This document shows, piece after piece, positions 5,605 through 7,893 of a DNA stretch of 7,893 nt. The DNA is taken from assembly GCA_030669775.1 (NCBI GenBank), contig DAOVCZ010000081.1, positions 1 to 7,893 on the forward strand, in the 5' to 3' direction. A model generated the notes under the pieces. That model searched no databases, was not told the DNA's origin, and saw only the letters and a program-made list of their open reading frames with translations. The position numbers were made by a program, and so were the translations under genes. Every line of letters begins with the position of its first letter. The first letter of the stretch is position 1. This stretch comes from Chloroflexota bacterium. Lineage in GTDB: Bacteria > Chloroflexota > Anaerolineae > Anaerolineales > UBA4823.

Positions 5605-6612
5605 ATGAATGTGTCGATGTGGCGTAAAGCCCTGCAAGTAATTCCCCGCATCAGCTTTGAGGAATGGGAGCAGTTGGATGTAATATCCAAATGGTTGATA
5701 TCAACCCGCGCAGCTGTATTGATAATGACCTTTATCTCAGCTGCAATCGCAGGAATACTGGCCATCCATGATGGTTCGTTCAACCTGGGGCAATGGTTGC
5801 TTCTGACGATCGGCCTGATCATGGCCCATGCAACAAACAACCTGCTGAATGACTATACAGATTATAAAAGGGGCGTAGACGAAGACAATTATTATCGCTC
5901 CCAATATGGACCACAATGTCTAGTTCATGGCTTGATGACCACCAGGCAGCTGCTAACTTATGCAGCCGTTAGCGGTATCATCGCATTAGCTGCAGGTTTA
6001 GCTCTGATTCTCTTGCAAGGCGGATTAACCTGGATTTTATTGGCTCTAGGAGCCTTTTTCGTCATGTTCTATACCTGGCCGTTAAAGTATGTCGGCCTGG
6101 GAGAGATAGCCGTGCTCATCGTTTGGGGACCGTTGATGATCGGCGGGGGGTACTATGTAATTACTGGCACGTGGGAATGGAATGTGATCCTTGCCAGTCT
6201 CCCCTATGCCTTAGGCGTAACTGGTGTGATTTTCGGTAAACACATCGACAAGTTCGATATGGACAAGGAACGCGGTATCCATACCTTACCTGTTCTCCTG
6301 GGCGAGAAACTCTCTCGTTACATTGCATTGGGGATGATCTTTCTACAATACATCCTGGTGGTTTATCTAGTAATTTCCGGTTTTTTTACACCATTGATGC
6401 TGATCGTCTTCTTCTCCATCCCGGTATTACAGCAGATAATCCCCCTATTTCGAAATCCCAAACCGAATGAGAAGCCAACAAATTACCCGGATGTTTGGCC
6501 GAATTATTTCGTCGCGGCTGCTTTCGTGCACAATCGTCGATTTGGGTTACTTTTCTTACTTGGATTAATTCTCGATACAATCGCGGTATATGTTATGCGG
6601 AATTTCTTGTAA
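5605..6612 (+). CDS. UbiA-family membrane prenyltransferase, MenA-like
   Basis: This is an integral membrane enzyme that attaches a polyprenyl chain to an aromatic acceptor; the closest resemblance is to MenA (1,4-dihydroxy-2-naphthoate prenyltransferase of menaquinone synthesis). It is 335 aa. The first Mg-diphosphate motif is NDYTDYKRGVD (82-92), and the second is DKFDMDKERG (215-224). GEIAVLIVWGPLMIGGGYY (166-184) fits the MenA-type segment between them. About eight or nine hydrophobic helices are visible (for example 36-54, 64-80, 118-137, 142-158, 195-211, 234-255, 258-275 and 310-331). A cytosolic N-terminal extension of some 30 residues precedes the first helix. The family also includes phytyl, homogentisate and phosphoribosyl transferases, so the acceptor is not certain. 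It lies 90 nt after the sugar cluster and ends at a terminator, so it may be the last gene of the block or an independent unit. No functional link to the sugar genes is evident. Confidence 0.85.
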   Translation: MNVSMWRKALQVIPRISFEEWEQLDVISKWLISTRAAVLIMTFISAAIAGILAIHDGSFNLGQWLLLTIGLIMAHATNNLLNDYTDYKRGVDEDNYYRSQYGPQCLVHGLMTTRQLLTYAAVSGIIALAAGLALILLQGGLTWILLALGAFFVMFYTWPLKYVGLGEIAVLIVWGPLMIGGGYYVITGTWEWNVILASLPYALGVTGVIFGKHIDKFDMDKERGIHTLPVLLGEKLSRYIALGMIFLQYILVVYLVISGFFTPLMLIVFFSIPVLQQIIPLFRNPKPNEKPTNYPDVWPNYFVAAAFVHNRRFGLLFLLGLILDTIAVYVMRNFL

Positions 6613-6650
6613 AGATTTCACTTTGCGAGCCATTATTCACAATAAATGAA

Positions 6651-6682
6651 AAGGACCAGGGGATAGTTTCCTGGTCTTTTTT
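6651..6682 (+). terminator. Rho-independent terminator after the prenyltransferase gene
   Basis: GACCAGG at 6654-6660 pairs perfectly with CCTGGTC at 6670-6676 around a 9-nt loop, followed by six T residues (6677-6682). Flanking A residues at 6651-6652 can extend the stem into the T-run past one bulged G. It lies 39 nt after the prenyltransferase stop and between convergent genes. On the minus strand the same stem is followed by a short T-run (CTTTTC), so it may also weakly stop transcription from the kinase gene. Confidence 0.88.
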
Positions 6683-6706
6683 ACTTATCGAAAGTTAGTT
6701 TAGATA

Positions 6707-7366
6707 TCAGGGGGGAAAGACAACATCTTCTTTCCCGGCCAATTTATCCTGTATGCGCTCGACGACAATACCCAAATGTTGGGGATTATGGACAAAATCT
6801 AAGGGGATCTCCCGCCCCAATTCACCGGTGTGGATCGTAAGCACAGGGCAAATGTCAAATGAGGTCATCCAGTCATCATAAAATGAATCCAGTAAACTCA
6901 AGTACTCCGTGCTGATGCTGCTCTCGATATTCCGTCCGCGACGACGTATTCGCTCAATTAAAACCGAAACAGGGGCTTTAAGGTAAATTAAAAGATTTGG
7001 CGCGGGGAGAGTAGACACAAGTAGATCGAATACACGCCGATAAGCCAGGTAATCTCGCTCATTAAGGTTACCCAAATGGTGCAATGCACGTGCAAAGATG
7101 AACGCATCTTCGTAAATGCTGCGGTCTAATATCGCCGACTGCGAGGATCTGGCGAGATTGAGATACTGTTCAGCCCGGTGTCCTAAAAAGAAAATCTGTA
7201 AATGGAATGACCAGGATCGCATATCGGCATAGAAATCGGGTAAATACGGGTTGTCAGCCACGGATTCAAATGCTGCCTCCCAACCTAAACTATCTCCAAG
7301 CCGTTCTGTCAAGGAGGTTTTACCAGCTCCGATATTTCCAGCAACAACGATCAGTCGTTTAGCCAC
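6707..7366 (-). CDS. Deoxynucleoside kinase (dAK/dGK/dCK family)
   Basis: This phosphorylates deoxynucleosides to 5'-monophosphates in the cytosolic salvage pathway. The protein is 219 aa, typical for bacterial dNKs. GNIGAGKTS (10-18) is the P-loop, FESVADNPYL (33-42) carries Glu34 corresponding to the catalytic base region, HLQIFFL (55-61) has the base-binding Gln57, and LDRSIYEDAFIFA (80-92) is the DRS motif with Asp87 facing the base. RIRRRGR is the arginine-rich lid. Purine deoxynucleosides are the usual substrates of bacterial members with this pattern, but the specificity is not certain. The start is a GTG at 7364-7366 (plus-strand coordinates); no ATG lies nearby and the Shine-Dalgarno site is weak. 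It sits 86 nt downstream of nrdJ on the same strand, so salvage and de novo dNTP supply may share a transcript. The C-terminus ends in two prolines coded by a run of six G on the plus strand. Confidence 0.92.
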   Translation of the reverse strand: MAKRLIVVAGNIGAGKTSLTERLGDSLGWEAAFESVADNPYLPDFYADMRSWSFHLQIFFLGHRAEQYLNLARSSQSAILDRSIYEDAFIFARALHHLGNLNERDYLAYRRVFDLLVSTLPAPNLLIYLKAPVSVLIERIRRRGRNIESSISTEYLSLLDSFYDDWMTSFDICPVLTIHTGELGREIPLDFVHNPQHLGIVVERIQDKLAGKEDVVFPP

Positions 7367-7452
7367 GATGGGTCCGGTAACTTAATTTTCGAGATAGGAT
7401 TTCATCAACACTGGCTATTCACCGAATGATTTGATTACTTCAATATTAGAAC

Positions 7453-7893
7453 CTAACATTCACTAAATGCACAAGCATAACATTTGCGACAACCCTCTTC
7501 ATAGACCACCGCTGCTTCACCACACTCAGGACATAAATCTCCAATCCGAAATTTAGTTTGTTCTGCATTTAAATCCAAAGAGGGATAATAGCCATCCCCA
7601 TCTTCATCAAAGATCGGCTCGCTCGAATCTGAGTTCTTCAAGTACTCCTCAAGTGCATGTGCGACCCCATCTGGCAGTGAGCGCACACGATTTGGCCCGA
7701 ATCCCAAAGGTCTCCCACCACCAATACCTGACAACTGCCGCCAGACTTCGACCAGACGTTCGCGGGGAGTAATTGGAGAAACCATCCTCAAGATATAAGA
7801 TATCAGGCGCCCGATAGCTTCTGATACTGCCGCAGTTTCAGATCCTGCCTTGGCGGTATTTACGAAAACCTCGAACGGTTGATGGTCTCCGTT
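7453..7893 (-). CDS. nrdJ: Vitamin B12-dependent (class II) ribonucleotide reductase, C-terminal part, cut by window edge
   Basis: This is the last 146 residues of the adenosylcobalamin-dependent ribonucleotide reductase, which makes deoxyribonucleotides without oxygen or an iron radical subunit. The frame stays open to the window edge. A TTG at 7789-7791 is only an internal codon: the residues before it (HQPFEVFVNTAKAGSE, then AIGRLISYILR) are typical NrdJ sequence. GGGRPLGFGPNRVRSLPDG and the cysteine-rich tail follow. The tail has CPEC, then GCRKCYAC and a final SEC, a metal- or redox-type cysteine set like the one that ends NrdJ proteins. A Gly that usually follows the third Cys of the last cluster is Ala here (CAFSEC). 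The stop is TAG, with no clear terminator before the kinase gene 86 nt on. The N-terminal and catalytic-barrel portions lie outside the window. Confidence 0.92.
   Translation of the reverse strand, partial: NGDHQPFEVFVNTAKAGSETAAVSEAIGRLISYILRMVSPITPRERLVEVWRQLSGIGGGRPLGFGPNRVRSLPDGVAHALEEYLKNSDSSEPIFDEDGDGYYPSLDLNAEQTKFRIGDLCPECGEAAVVYEEGCRKCYACAFSEC

Noticed and set aside
7453..7791. A free-standing 112-aa zinc-finger-like protein starting at a TTG
   Set aside because: The frame continues to the window edge with typical NrdJ sequence, so this is only the tail of ribonucleotide reductase.
1..7893. CRISPR arrays, tRNA or rRNA genes, insertion sequences and attachment sites
   Set aside because: I saw no regularly spaced repeats, cloverleaf-like segments, transposase frames or terminal inverted repeats.

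Overview
This 7.9 kb window is bacterial and almost fully coding. The gene content fits a Chloroflexota (Anaerolineae-like) genome: a very short Flp-type pilin, a vitamin B12-dependent (class II) ribonucleotide reductase, a MenA-like prenyltransferase and a moderate GC content. This placement is an inference from gene style, because there is no rRNA or other taxonomic marker here.

Layout: positions 1-294 hold no gene I can support. A plus-strand block at 295-5514 runs in one direction with short gaps of 5 to about 50 nt: a 48-aa Flp-like prepilin, a PglC-type phosphoglycosyl transferase, the E1 alpha and E1 beta subunits of a thiamine-diphosphate 2-oxoacid dehydrogenase, a three-part protein (lipoyl domain, peripheral-subunit-binding-like segment, PglD/NeuD left-handed beta-helix acyltransferase), and a DegT/PglE-type PLP aminotransferase. 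A UbiA/MenA-family prenyltransferase follows at 5605-6612 after a 90-nt gap and ends at an intrinsic terminator (6651-6682). The minus strand then carries a deoxynucleoside kinase (6707-7366) downstream of the 3' end of nrdJ (7453-7893, cut by the window edge).

The key observation is the five-gene set at 447-5514. The aminotransferase and acyltransferase are the pair that makes an N-acylated 4-amino-4-deoxy nucleotide sugar (as PglE and PglD do for bacillosamine). The phosphoglycosyl transferase would load that sugar phosphate onto undecaprenyl phosphate. Two complete E1 genes sit inside this sugar pathway, and the lipoyl domain that normally belongs to an E2 protein is fused to the sugar acyltransferase. 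No E2 CoA-acyltransferase catalytic domain is present.

The simplest model is a dehydrogenase complex diverted to glycan synthesis. E1 decarboxylates a 2-oxoacid and acylates the lipoyl arm on Lys46 of the fusion, and the beta-helix domain passes the acyl group directly to the amino sugar, bypassing acyl-CoA. A dihydrolipoamide dehydrogenase (E3), a nucleotide-sugar 4,6-dehydratase and downstream glycosyltransferases would be needed and are not in the window. The domain calls are read from the sequence; the CoA-free transfer is inference.
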